A stretch of 36,778 nt of DNA, taken from positions 1 to 36,778 of the IMG/VR virus record IMGVR_UViG_3300009033_000002; one strand, written 5' to 3'. Origin of the DNA: a virus. The notes beneath the pieces were generated by a model that saw only the letters and a program-made list of their open reading frames with translations, was not told where the DNA came from and did not search any database. Positions 14,872 through 23,052 of this stretch are shown here, one piece after another. Positions within the stretch are counted from its first letter, which is position 1; each line of letters starts with the position of its first letter. The translations under genes and the position numbers were made by a program.

Positions 14872-16436
14872 GCACGCTCGCCGAGGGGATGCTGCTCCGC
14901 GGCCAGCGGGAGTGGATCGCCGATCCCTCCCCGCTCAAGGTCGACGAGAAGGGCCGGCGCACGGGCATCACCTGGGCGGAGGCCGCGGACGACGTCCTCA
15001 TTGCCTCCACCAACCGGTCCGAGGGCGGCCAGAACGTCTACTACTTCCCCCAGGCGAAGGAAGACGCCATTGAATATGTGGAGACCTGCGCCAAGTGGGC
15101 GAAGGTCTTCAACAAGGCCACGAGCGAGCTGGAGCTCGGCAGCTGGGAAGACGAGCTCGGCGTGGTGCTCCCGAAGGACGATCCCGACAAGGGCATCCAG
15201 ACCTACCGGATCCGCTTCCCCTCCGGGAACCGCATCGTCGCGCTCTCCTCGGCGCCGAGCCGGGCCCGCGGCAAGCAGGGCGTGTTCGTCCTGGACGAAG
15301 CGGCCTTCCACCCGGACTTAAAGGGCGTTCTAAAGGCGGTTCTGGCGACGATTCTCCGCGGCGGAAAGGTCCGCGTGATCTCGACCCACAACGGCGAGGA
15401 CAATGAGTTCAACGAGCTCGTCACCGAGATCCGCTCCGGGCGCCGCAAGGGCACCGTGCACCGCTACCCGTTCAAGAAGGCCGTCGCCGACGGCATGTAC
15501 AAGCGGATCTGCGAGCTCGCCGGCGAGACCTGGTCCCAGGAGAAAGAGGACCGGTGGGTCGCCGACGCCTACGCCTTCTACGGCGACGACGCCACCGAGG
15601 AGCTCGACGCGATCCCGAAGTCCGGATCCGGGAGCTTCCTCTCGGGCGTGCTGATCGAGTCCTGCATGCAGCCGGGGCCCGTGCTGCGCTACGAGTGCAA
15701 GGACGCGTTCGCGGCGCTTTCGAAGGCCGAGCGCCACAGCGAATGCCAGGCGTGGATCGATGACCACCTGGCGCCGCTCCTCGCCGAGCTCGACCCGAAC
15801 CTCGAGCACGGCTACGGCATGGACTTCGGCCGTTCGGGCGACCTCTCGGGCATCGCGCCGTGGGAGCGCCAGCAGGACCTGACGGTGCGCTTCCCATTCC
15901 TGGTCGAGATGCGCAATGTCCCCTTCGACCAGCAGGAGCAGGTGCTCTTTTATGTGATCGATCACCTTCCGAAGTTCCAGTGCGGGGCGAACGACGCGCG
16001 CGGCAACGGCCAGATGATCGCCGAGCACGCCTGGCAGCGCTACGGCATGAGCCGGATCGTGCCGGTGATGCTCACCACGGAGTGGTATCGCGAGAACGGG
16101 CCGGCGTTCAAGGCCGCCTTCGAGGACGGCACCGTGATCATCCCGAAGGATGCGGACGTGCGATCGGATCTGCGCGCCATCCGCATGGACAAGGGCGTTG
16201 CCAAGGTCCCGGACAATGCGCGGATGAACGGCACCGATGGCAAGCCGCGCCACGCGGACTCCGCAATCGCGCTCTGGCTGGGCCACTTCGCGAGCCGCCA
16301 GGACGTGGTGCCGATCGAGTTCCAGACGCTCGGGCCGCGCCAGTCAATGGGCGTCGAGAACCTTCCCGGACGCCGGGTCGTCGATGACGCCGGCTTTGGC
16401 GTGGTGGGCGGATTGAACGACTTCGGAGGCTTCTGA
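14868..16436 (+). CDS. Terminase large subunit (Mu gp28-like)
   Basis: The protein is 522 aa. The ATPase half carries an atypical Walker A-like KGRRTGIT (residues 28 to 35), a Walker B motif VFVLDEAA (D143, E144) and the coupling motif STHNGEDNEF. The RNase H-like nuclease half shows D319 (GMDFGRSGDLSG), D376 (NDARGNGQ) and D464 (RHADSAIAL). It powers DNA translocation into the prohead and makes the headful cuts, taking host DNA at the ends in Mu-like phages. The start overlaps the small subunit by 4 nt. Confidence 0.95.
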   Translation: MSTLAEGMLLRGQREWIADPSPLKVDEKGRRTGITWAEAADDVLIASTNRSEGGQNVYYFPQAKEDAIEYVETCAKWAKVFNKATSELELGSWEDELGVVLPKDDPDKGIQTYRIRFPSGNRIVALSSAPSRARGKQGVFVLDEAAFHPDLKGVLKAVLATILRGGKVRVISTHNGEDNEFNELVTEIRSGRRKGTVHRYPFKKAVADGMYKRICELAGETWSQEKEDRWVADAYAFYGDDATEELDAIPKSGSGSFLSGVLIESCMQPGPVLRYECKDAFAALSKAERHSECQAWIDDHLAPLLAELDPNLEHGYGMDFGRSGDLSGIAPWERQQDLTVRFPFLVEMRNVPFDQQEQVLFYVIDHLPKFQCGANDARGNGQMIAEHAWQRYGMSRIVPVMLTTEWYRENGPAFKAAFEDGTVIIPKDADVRSDLRAIRMDKGVAKVPDNARMNGTDGKPRHADSAIALWLGHFASRQDVVPIEFQTLGPRQSMGVENLPGRRVVDDAGFGVVGGLNDFGGF

Positions 16437-17998
16437 TGGCTGACCAACACGTAAAGCGCCCGAGCGGCGTGCTGGTGCCGGCGGACTTCGCCGACCCGGC
16501 GATCGGCGAGCTGAAGCCGACCCGGACCGTGCGCCCGGACCCGAACCAGATCGCGACCACCCTGGATGGCCGCGACATCACGCGGGGCTATGTCACGCCG
16601 CAGATCCTCATGCTGCCGCAGGACCAGGTGCTGCGCCAGCGAGGCGGCGGCGACCTTCGGCTCTACGAGGACCTGCTACGCGACAGCCAGGTCGCCGCGA
16701 CCTTCCAGCAGCGCCGCGGGGCGGTGGTCTCGAAGGAGTGGTTCGTCGAGCCCGGAGGCACCCGGGCGATCGACAAGAAGGCCGCCGAGTCGCTGAAGGC
16801 GCAGCTCGCCGACCTGAACTGGGATGCGGTCACCGACAAGATGCTCTACGGTCGCTTCTACGGCTACTCGGTCGCGGAGCTCCTGTACGGCCGCGACGGG
16901 CGCGAGGTCGTGATCGATCGCATCAAGGTGCGCAAGGCGCGCCGCTTCCGCTTCGACGGCGCGCAGCGGCTCCGGCTGCTGACCTTCGGCGATCTCATGG
17001 GCGAGCTGCTCCCCGAGCGCAAGTTCTGGCTCTACACCGCCGGCACGGACAACGACGACGAGCCCTACGGCCTCGGCCTCGGGCACTTCCTCTACTGGCC
17101 GGTACTGTTCAAGCGCAACGGCCTGCGGTTCTGGCTGATCTTCCTGGAGAAGTTCGGCATGCCGACGGCCAAGGGCACCTATCAGGCCGGCGCGACCTAC
17201 GAGGAAAAGCAGCGGCTCCTCCAGGCGCTCTCGGCGATCACGACCGACTCGGGCGTCATCATCCCCGACGGCATGGCCATCGAGCTGATCGAGGCGGCGC
17301 GCTCCGGTACGGCGGACTACGAGTCCCTCGAGAAGCGCATGGACGATTCGATCAGCAAGATGGTCGTCGGTCACACCGGCGCGGCGGATGCGACACCTGG
17401 ACGCCTCGGTGGCGAGAGCATGGCCGAGGAGGTGCGAAGCGACCTGGTGAAGGCCGACGCCGATGAGATGTGCTCGAGCTTCAATGCCGGGCCCGCGCGC
17501 TGGCTGACCGACTGGAATTACCCCGGTGCGGCCTACCCGCGCGTGTGGCGGCAGACAAAAGAGCCGACCGACTGGGTGAACATGTCGACGGCCATCTCGA
17601 ACCTTGCCAAGGCGGGCTATCGCCCGACGCGCGCAAAGATGGAGGAGATGTTCGACACCGAGTTCGAGGACATCAAGTCCCAGGGCGCTCCCGGCGCCAC
17701 GCCGCCTCCGGAGCCGCCGAGCGATCCAAGCGCCGCGCCGGCGCCGAGCTTCGCGGAGCACGCGCCGGAGGACCGGCTCGCGTCCCAGCTCGATCGGCGC
17801 GCGCAGCCGGTGGTCGACAAGTGGGTGCGCCAGATCCATGCGATCGCGGCGGACGCGACGAGCCTGCCAGATCTATCGCGCCGGCTGACCGCGGCCTTCT
17901 CCGAGCTCGACTCGAAGGAGTTCGCCGCAGTCATGAGCCACGCGCTGACGGTGGCGAACCTCCAGGGCCGCGCGGACGCTTCTGACGAGGCCGAGTAA
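16436..17998 (+). CDS. Portal protein (DUF935, Mu gp29-like)
   Basis: The protein is 520 aa, starting on the last base of the terminase stop (TGATG). The segments YVTPQILMLPQDQVLRQRGGGDLRLYEDLLRDSQVAATFQQRRGAVVSKEW, FYGYSVAELLYGRDG and FLEKFGMPTAKGTY are characteristic of DUF935 portals. The dodecameric portal is the DNA channel and packaging docking site at one capsid vertex. A Pro/Ala-rich linker near 420 to 445 precedes a helical C-terminus. Confidence 0.95.
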   Translation: MADQHVKRPSGVLVPADFADPAIGELKPTRTVRPDPNQIATTLDGRDITRGYVTPQILMLPQDQVLRQRGGGDLRLYEDLLRDSQVAATFQQRRGAVVSKEWFVEPGGTRAIDKKAAESLKAQLADLNWDAVTDKMLYGRFYGYSVAELLYGRDGREVVIDRIKVRKARRFRFDGAQRLRLLTFGDLMGELLPERKFWLYTAGTDNDDEPYGLGLGHFLYWPVLFKRNGLRFWLIFLEKFGMPTAKGTYQAGATYEEKQRLLQALSAITTDSGVIIPDGMAIELIEAARSGTADYESLEKRMDDSISKMVVGHTGAADATPGRLGGESMAEEVRSDLVKADADEMCSSFNAGPARWLTDWNYPGAAYPRVWRQTKEPTDWVNMSTAISNLAKAGYRPTRAKMEEMFDTEFEDIKSQGAPGATPPPEPPSDPSAAPAPSFAEHAPEDRLASQLDRRAQPVVDKWVRQIHAIAADATSLPDLSRRLTAAFSELDSKEFAAVMSHALTVANLQGRADASDEAE

Positions 17999-18001
17999 GC
18001 C

Positions 18002-18343
18002 ATGCGGATCGCGCTCGTCGACCTCGAACCGGAATGGCTGTTTAGTACCGGTGATCCTTCTTTCTATCGCCGAGTGGACTCCCTTGAGGAGGCGAATGGG
18101 ATCTTCTTCGTCTGCCCGCTATGCTTCGAGCGCAATGGCCATAACCGTGTCGGCGTGCACGGCGTCATTTGCTGGGGGTGCGACGTCCCGCAGCGCGTGG
18201 CGCCGCGCCCCGGGCGCTGGAGGCTTCAGGGGACAGGCTTTCACGACTTGAGCCTTCAGAGCTGCCCCGGCAAGAGTCGGTCGGTCCTTCTTCTGGACGG
18301 CTGCCGCTGGCACGGATTCGTCACCGACGGCTGGGTAACCTGA
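18002..18343 (+). CDS. DUF6527-like protein inserted between portal and F genes
   Basis: The protein is 113 aa. C38, C41, C57 and C60 (CPLC ... CWGC) suggest a zinc site, and the C-terminal part SLQSCPGKSRSVLLLDGCRWHGFVTDGWV resembles the DUF6527 ending. In most Mu-type head modules portal and F genes are adjacent, so this looks like a later insertion. Its codon use is more mixed than that of its neighbours, and it is set apart by small gaps instead of overlaps. The function of the family is unknown. Confidence 0.75.
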   Translation: MRIALVDLEPEWLFSTGDPSFYRRVDSLEEANGIFFVCPLCFERNGHNRVGVHGVICWGCDVPQRVAPRPGRWRLQGTGFHDLSLQSCPGKSRSVLLLDGCRWHGFVTDGWVT

Positions 18344-18352
18344 GCAGTCCTC

Positions 18353-19228
18353 ATGGCTAGCTACGGAAGCCTCCCGTTCCGCGAGCAGATCGCCTTCTTC
18401 CTGCGGAAGGTCAATGTCCCGACCGCGTCCTGGACGGATCTGTGGCAGGCCGACCACGACACCGGCTTCATGGTCGCCGGCGCCGCGAAGGCCGAGCTCC
18501 TCCAGGATCTGCGCGACGCGGTGGACAAGGCGATCCGCGACGGCACCACGCTCCAGGAGTTCCGCAAGGACTTCGACAAGATCGTCGCGCGCTACGGCTG
18601 GAGCTACACGGGCGGCCGGAACTGGCGCACGCGCGTGATCTACGAGACAAACCTGCGGACCAGCTACGCCGCCGGCCGCTATGCGCAGCTGAAGGCGAAC
18701 ACGAAGGCGTTCCCGTACTGGCGCTACAAGCACTCGCACCTGGACAAGGTGCCGCGCCCGCTGCACATCGCACATCCGCCGGAAGGCTGGAACGGCCTGG
18801 TGCTGCGCCATGACGATCCCTGGTGGGACACGCACTTCCCGCCGAACGGCTGGGGCTGCACCTGCTACGTCGAGGGCGTGAGCGAGCGCAAGCTGCGGCG
18901 CCTGGGGAAAGACGGTCCGGACGAGGCCCCACCGACGAAGATGCGCACGGTCACCGTCGGCACGCAGGGCCCGAGCCCGCGCACCGTTTCCGTCCCCGAA
19001 GGGATCGACCCGGGTTTCGGCTATGCGCCGGGTGCGACGGCATACAAGGAGACGCAGCGCGCGGTCGAGGAGATCCTGCAGCACGAGCTCGACCACGACT
19101 TCGCGACGGCGCTCGCCCGCTATCTTTCCTCGATGCCGAGCGCGCCGCCGGCGCCGTCCCTCCAGGAGCTCGGCGCCGGCGCGGCCGCGCGCCCGCAGGG
19201 CAAGCCGCCGCAGGACGGGGGCGGCTGA
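18353..19228 (+). CDS. F: Minor head protein (Mu F-like)
   Basis: The protein is 291 aa. The F-domain is seen as RTRVIYETNLRTSYAAGRYAQLK ... FPYWRYKHSHLDKVPRPLHIAHPPEGWNGLVLRHDDPWWDTHFPPNGWGCTCYVEG, including the conserved H-R/P-xH and PNGWGCTC segments. F-type proteins are minor capsid components ejected with, or bound near, the portal. The C-terminus is low-complexity Ala/Pro/Gly. It overlaps the next gene by one base. Confidence 0.93.
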   Translation: MASYGSLPFREQIAFFLRKVNVPTASWTDLWQADHDTGFMVAGAAKAELLQDLRDAVDKAIRDGTTLQEFRKDFDKIVARYGWSYTGGRNWRTRVIYETNLRTSYAAGRYAQLKANTKAFPYWRYKHSHLDKVPRPLHIAHPPEGWNGLVLRHDDPWWDTHFPPNGWGCTCYVEGVSERKLRRLGKDGPDEAPPTKMRTVTVGTQGPSPRTVSVPEGIDPGFGYAPGATAYKETQRAVEEILQHELDHDFATALARYLSSMPSAPPAPSLQELGAGAAARPQGKPPQDGGG

Positions 19229-19680
19229 TGGCCGGCGCGCGCATCGAGCTCCAGTACGTCGACGCCGGCGTCCAGGACGAGCTCAAGCGCCTCCTCGCTC
19301 GCCTGGAGGATCCGCAGCCCGCGCTCGCGGAGATCGGCCAGTACGGCGTGGAATCGACGCGTGAGCGCATCGAGAGCCAGAACGCCGACAATCCCATCGC
19401 CGCATGGGAACCGCTCACCGAGCGTTACCTCAAGAGCAAGCGCAAGCGCGAGCACCACCCCGACGAGATCCTGGTGCTCTACGGCTTCCTGGTCAGCACC
19501 TTTGCCTGGCAGGCGACGAAGGACACCGTCGAGTGGGGCAGCAACCAGGTGTACGCCGCCGCGCAGCAGTTCGGGCGCCCCGAGATCAACCTGCCGCCGC
19601 GGCCATTCCTCGGCGTCACCGAGCGCGACCGGACGGAGATCCTGGACATCCTCCACGCGTGGCTCTCCGACGCCGCCTGA
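19228..19680 (+). CDS. G: Virion morphogenesis protein (Mu G-like)
   Basis: The protein is 150 aa. It starts in the F stop (TGATG). ALAEIGQYGVESTRERIESQNADNPIAAWEPLTERYLKSK and LPPRPFLGVTERDRTEILDIL are typical of the phage virion morphogenesis family (Pfam PF05069, Mu gpG). Members act at the head-tail joining stage. The gene is followed by a 468-base non-coding region. Confidence 0.93.
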   Translation: MAGARIELQYVDAGVQDELKRLLARLEDPQPALAEIGQYGVESTRERIESQNADNPIAAWEPLTERYLKSKRKREHHPDEILVLYGFLVSTFAWQATKDTVEWGSNQVYAAAQQFGRPEINLPPRPFLGVTERDRTEILDILHAWLSDAA

Positions 19681-19869
19681 TCGCTGGCGCAAAAGTGTCC
19701 AGTCGAGCCTCTCAGATCGCCTGAGCCGGTTTCAGACCTACTGCCCCCCGTCCAGACAGGCGCTCGCGCCGCCTGCGGAAATTTAAACGCCATTTAAACG
19801 ATTCAGGAGACTCCCCGACGGGCCGTTTTACGCCTCCCGAGGTGGGAACCCCCAAATCGGGCCCCGATT

Positions 19870-19890
19870 GCGCCGGGAGACGCCCGGCGC
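19870..19890 (+). terminator. GC hairpin downstream of the G-like gene
   Basis: GCGCCGGG at 19870..19877 pairs with CCCGGCGC at 19883..19890 around AGACG. It has no T run, so it is at best a weak or factor-assisted terminator. It falls between the end of the first late transcript and the second late-promoter element, where Mu has a terminator. Confidence 0.35.
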
Positions 19891-20024
19891 TATGCTCAGT
19901 TCCCCAGCCCGGCGCTGGCGCTCCTAATCAGGAAGCGTGACAGCCGGAGCCACCATCGCCCAGGCGCGTCCGCGCCTCGATGCTCCGGGCCGGATTCCCC
20001 TCCCCGCGACCCGCTTCCGAGATG

Positions 20025-20047
20025 GGAAGCGCCTTCCAACTTATGCC
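20025..20047 (+). promoter_or_regulatory. Late promoter element upstream of the protease gene (PI-like)
   Basis: GGAAG-CGC-CTTCC at 20025..20037 followed by AACTTATGCC matches the element at 11861..11883 in both arms, in spacing and in the following block. It sits about 100 bases before the protease start. By analogy with Mu PI it should be activated by the Mor/C-like protein. Confidence 0.6.
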
Positions 20048-20148
20048 GCGCTGCCCCCGTCGGCAGACTGCTGCCCCATGAGCGTTTTTCATCGAATCCG
20101 CGCCGACGAAGTTCCGTTCTACGAGCGCGCAGGGGGCATTCACCAGGC

Positions 20149-21423
20149 ATGAAGCGCATTCCCATCTTCCGCCCGGGGCGGCACACGTCCCGCCAGGGCG
20201 AGGCGATCGAGTTCACCGAGGCCCGTCTGCGGGCCTCGGCCGCAGCCTACGATCCGGCCAAGCACGAGGCGCCGATCGTCGTCGGGCACCCGAAGACGGA
20301 CGCGCCCGCCTACGGCTGGGTGCGCTCGCTCGAGTATGGCGAGGACGGCCTGGCGGCCATCCCTGACCAGGTCGACACCGATTTCGCCGAGATGGTCCAG
20401 GCCGGGCGCTTCAAGAAGGTGAGCGCGAGCTTCTACCCGCCGGGTCACCCCAGCCATCCCATCCAGGACGGTCCGGGCTCCGACGCGTACTACGTGCGCC
20501 ACGTCGGGTTCCTGGGCGCGCAGCCGCCGGCGGTGAAGGGGCTCAAGGCCGCGGAGTTCGCCGACGACGAGGAAGGCGTCGTCGAGGTCGAGTTCTCCGA
20601 GGAGGAGCCGGGCCTCGTCTCGCTCGTGGCTTCCGGGCTGCGCCGAATCCTGCGCGGTTTCGAGTTCGCGGATCCCGAGTACGCCGGCCCGCACGACAGC
20701 TTCCCGATCAAGGGCCCGGCGGACGTGGGCGACGCCTGGGATCTTGCCGGCCACGCCAATGATCCGGACGCCGTGCGCCGCCGGATCGTCGACATCGCCA
20801 AGCGCCACGGCTGGACGGACGCGTTGCCGCAGACGGCTCGCGACTGGTGCCGAGCGCATTCCATTTCCTTTTCCGAGGAGAGCACCACCGTGTTGACCGA
20901 ACAGCAGATCAGGGAGCGCGAGGCGAAGATTGCCGAGCGCGAGAAGGCCGTCGAGGCGAAGGAGGCGGAGTTCTCCGAGCGCAGCGAGGCCATCACCGCC
21001 CGCGAGCGCGAGGCCGAGAAGGCCGCCGCCGAGGCCCGCAAGCGTGACGCGGTCGAGTTCGTCGAGGCGCTCACGCAGGAAGGCAAGGTGCTCCCGCGCG
21101 AGAAGGCCCCGCTCACCGAGCTCCTGGCCTCTTTCGGCGAGGGCGCCGAGGTCGAGTTCGCCGAGGGCGACGGGACGGTCAAGAAGCCGTCGGCGGAGAT
21201 CCTGCGCGATCTCCTGAAGTCGCTGCCCTCGCGCGTGGACTACGCCGAGCGCGGCGCCGCCGGCGAGGACGAAGGCACCCGCGCCGCGGCCTCGTTCACC
21301 CACGAGCCGGGCCTCAACGTCGATCCCGAGCGCGCCGCCCTGCACCGCAAGGCGAAGGCGTACGCAACCAAGCACGAGTGCAGCTTCGCCGAGGCGGTGG
21401 CTGCCCTGGAAACGGAGGAGTAA
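20149..21423 (+). CDS. I: Prohead protease with C-terminal scaffold (Mu I-like)
   Basis: The protein is 424 aa. Residues 1 to about 145 match the Mu I protease family (PIFRPGRHTSRQGEAIEFTEARL ... APIVVGHPKTDAPAYGWV ... FKKVSASFYPP); S92 or S94 in KKVSASF is the probable nucleophile. Residues about 180 to 240 hold an extra DUF6582-like segment (YAGPHDSFPIKGPADVGDAWDLAGH). From 248 a charged coiled coil forms the scaffold. An internal GTG at codon 248 with GAGGAG upstream probably makes scaffold alone, as Mu gene Z does inside I. Confidence 0.92.
   Translation: MKRIPIFRPGRHTSRQGEAIEFTEARLRASAAAYDPAKHEAPIVVGHPKTDAPAYGWVRSLEYGEDGLAAIPDQVDTDFAEMVQAGRFKKVSASFYPPGHPSHPIQDGPGSDAYYVRHVGFLGAQPPAVKGLKAAEFADDEEGVVEVEFSEEEPGLVSLVASGLRRILRGFEFADPEYAGPHDSFPIKGPADVGDAWDLAGHANDPDAVRRRIVDIAKRHGWTDALPQTARDWCRAHSISFSEESTTVLTEQQIREREAKIAEREKAVEAKEAEFSERSEAITAREREAEKAAAEARKRDAVEFVEALTQEGKVLPREKAPLTELLASFGEGAEVEFAEGDGTVKKPSAEILRDLLKSLPSRVDYAERGAAGEDEGTRAAASFTHEPGLNVDPERAALHRKAKAYATKHECSFAEAVAALETEE
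20890..21423 (+). CDS. Nested scaffold protein (Mu Z-like), internal start
   Basis: In frame within the protease gene, GAGGAG at 20875..20880 lies nine bases before a GTG at 20890. This start coincides with the beginning of the coiled coil (LTEQQIREREAKIAEREK). It would give a 177-aa scaffold without protease. Mu makes its scaffold Z from an internal start in gene I, so the arrangement fits. Expression is inferred from the ribosome-binding site only. Confidence 0.6.
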   Translation: MLTEQQIREREAKIAEREKAVEAKEAEFSERSEAITAREREAEKAAAEARKRDAVEFVEALTQEGKVLPREKAPLTELLASFGEGAEVEFAEGDGTVKKPSAEILRDLLKSLPSRVDYAERGAAGEDEGTRAAASFTHEPGLNVDPERAALHRKAKAYATKHECSFAEAVAALETEE

Positions 21424-21429
21424 CCACCA

Positions 21430-21846
21430 ATGGCACGCCAGTCACTTGTCAATCTCGCGCTCACCCTCAAGGCGTCGGGCGCGATCACGCAGTACCGGGC
21501 CGTCGGCTTCGACGGCGCGCAGGCCACCGTCGCAGGCCAGAAGGTCCTCGGCGTGGCGGCCTACGACGCCGCGGACGGGGACGAGTTCCCGGTCAATGTC
21601 GACGACACCGTCCTGGTCGAAGCGGGCGCCGCGATCGCCGTGGGCGATGCGCTGACCGTCGACGCCCAGGGCCGCGCGGTCCCGGCCTCGCAGCTGGACG
21701 TCGCCGCCGGGGGAACCGCCGTCACGTCGACCGCGGCCAACGGCGGAATTCTCACGGGCTCGATTCTGCCCGAGTACATCTTCGCGGATGCGCTGGAGGC
21801 GGCAGCCGCCGCCGGCGACATCATCGAAGTCATCACCCGGCGCTAA
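21430..21846 (+). CDS. Head decoration protein (DUF2190-like)
   Basis: The protein is 138 aa. The sequence is beta-rich and low in charge: LTLKASGAITQYRAVGFDGAQATVAGQKVLGVAAYDAADGDEFPVNVDDTVLVEAGAAIAVGDALTVDAQGRAVPA. This is the pattern of DUF2190 capsid-cementing proteins, which coat and stabilise the expanded head. Its place between protease/scaffold and major capsid agrees. Confidence 0.87.
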   Translation: MARQSLVNLALTLKASGAITQYRAVGFDGAQATVAGQKVLGVAAYDAADGDEFPVNVDDTVLVEAGAAIAVGDALTVDAQGRAVPASQLDVAAGGTAVTSTAANGGILTGSILPEYIFADALEAAAAAGDIIEVITRR

Positions 21847-21861
21847 GGAGGTATGCACGCC

Positions 21862-22935
21862 ATGCGCAGTCAGCAGTTCCAGCGCGTCTTCCTGGCGGTG
21901 GCCATCGCGGCCATCGGCCTGGTAACGGCGACGCATCCGGCCTTCGCGGCCATGTCCCCCGCAGCGGGCCACGGGCTCGGTGGTCTCGGGATGCTCTTCG
22001 GGATCGGACAGCTCTCGCCAGCCGGCGCGCGCGTCATCGACCCGATCATCACCGAGGTCGTCCAGGGCTACAGGTTCCCGAACCTCGTGGGCTCCGTGCT
22101 CTTCCCCGAGGTTCCGGTCTCGACCCGCGGCGGCCAGGTGATCCAGTTCGGGCCCGAGGCATTCCGCCGATACAACGCGCGGCGTGCGCCTGGTGCGGCC
22201 ACGAAACGAGTCGACTTCGGTTATCTCGGCGACAAGTTTGCGCTCGTCCAGGACGCGCTCGAAGGCAAGGTTCCCTTCGAGGTCATGGAGGATGCGCAGC
22301 GCGTGCCGCACATCAACCTCGCCCAGGTGTACCTGCGCGGGACGGTGAACATCCTTAAAAAGAGCCTCGAGGCAGACCAGGCGGCGCTTGCGCTCGATCC
22401 CAACAACTACGACGCGAACCACAAGGTGGCGCTCGCGGGCACCAGCAAGTGGAGCGATCCGTCGAGCAACCCGACGCAGGACATCGACGACTACAAGGAG
22501 ACGGTTCGCACCGGCATCGGCGTGCGCCCGAACGTGCTCGTGATGTCGGCCCAGGCGTACAAGGCCGCGCGCACGAACCCGAACATCGTCGACCGGTTCA
22601 AGTACACGTCGAAGGAGTCGATCACCGCGGACATGCTCGCCCAGCTGTGGGACCTCGACAAGGTGGCCATCGGCGACGACATCTACTGGGATGACTCGAC
22701 CGGCCAGATGGTCGACGTGTGGGGCAACAACGCGGTGCTCGCGTACAGCGCGCTTGCGGCGAGCTCGAACCAGGAGCCGTCCTACGGCTACACGTACCGG
22801 ATGATCGGGCACCCGATGGCGGAGATCCCCTACCAGGACCGCAACGCCCGGAGCTGGATCTACCCGGTGAACTACGAGCGGGTTCCGGTCAACTCGGCCT
22901 TCAGCGCCGGGTTCCTGATCCAGACGCCCGCGTAA
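21862..22935 (+). CDS. Major capsid protein
   Basis: The protein is 357 aa. I chose the ATG at 21862 because AGGAGGT (21846..21852) lies nine bases upstream; the ATG at 21853 touches that site. The body (PIITEVVQGYRFPNLVGSVLFPEVPV ... VIQFGPEAFRRYNARRAPG ... NVLVMSAQAYKAARTNPNI ... MIGHPMAEIPYQDRNARSWIY) is an HK97-fold major head protein of the siphophage transposable group. Oddly, residues 1 to 29 look like a Sec signal peptide: a basic start, the hydrophobic core VFLAVAIAAIGLVTA, and AFA-A. It may be a cleaved leader or a delta-domain substitute. Confidence 0.9.
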   Translation: MRSQQFQRVFLAVAIAAIGLVTATHPAFAAMSPAAGHGLGGLGMLFGIGQLSPAGARVIDPIITEVVQGYRFPNLVGSVLFPEVPVSTRGGQVIQFGPEAFRRYNARRAPGAATKRVDFGYLGDKFALVQDALEGKVPFEVMEDAQRVPHINLAQVYLRGTVNILKKSLEADQAALALDPNNYDANHKVALAGTSKWSDPSSNPTQDIDDYKETVRTGIGVRPNVLVMSAQAYKAARTNPNIVDRFKYTSKESITADMLAQLWDLDKVAIGDDIYWDDSTGQMVDVWGNNAVLAYSALAASSNQEPSYGYTYRMIGHPMAEIPYQDRNARSWIYPVNYERVPVNSAFSAGFLIQTPA

Positions 22936-22964
22936 CGCTGATGCCCGCAAGGGCTTAGCCAGGG

Positions 22965-22992
22965 AGCGGCCGGCCACGCGGCCGGCCGCTTT
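22965..22992 (+). terminator. Strong hairpin after the major capsid gene
   Basis: AGCGGCCGGCC at 22965..22975 pairs perfectly with GGCCGGCCGCT at 22980..22990 around ACGC, followed by only TTT overall. A smaller GCCC-GCAA-GGGC hairpin lies just upstream at 22943..22954. Together they could end part of the transcripts or protect the 3' end of the abundant capsid message. Confidence 0.65.
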
Positions 22993-23052
22993 CCGAAGCG
23001 GCCCGAGGGCCGGACCGTTTCGGAAAGCGAACCACCCACCACGGAGACAGTC

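Larger units (their letters stand above)
19681..20148. other. Central non-coding region between G-like and I-like genes
   Basis: There is no credible gene in these 468 bases. The region holds two TTTAAACG copies exactly 11 bases apart (19782..19789 and 19793..19800), an AATCGG-gcc-CCGATT hairpin, an 8-bp GC hairpin at 19870..19890, a repeated GCCCGGCGCT, and the late-promoter dyad at 20025. Mu carries its strong gyrase site and promoter PI in this same gap, close to the genome centre. The element midpoint here is about 18.5 kb. Gyrase-site function is inference. Confidence 0.6.

Noticed and set aside
19937-20152. 71-codon rightward frame ending in the protease start
   Set aside because: It covers the late-promoter dyad, its composition is unlike phage proteins here, and the ATGA overlap could be chance. 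It remains weakly possible as a coupling leader.
21853-21861. First ATG as capsid start
   Set aside because: It directly abuts AGGAGGT with no spacer; the next in-frame ATG at nine bases is far more likely to be used.
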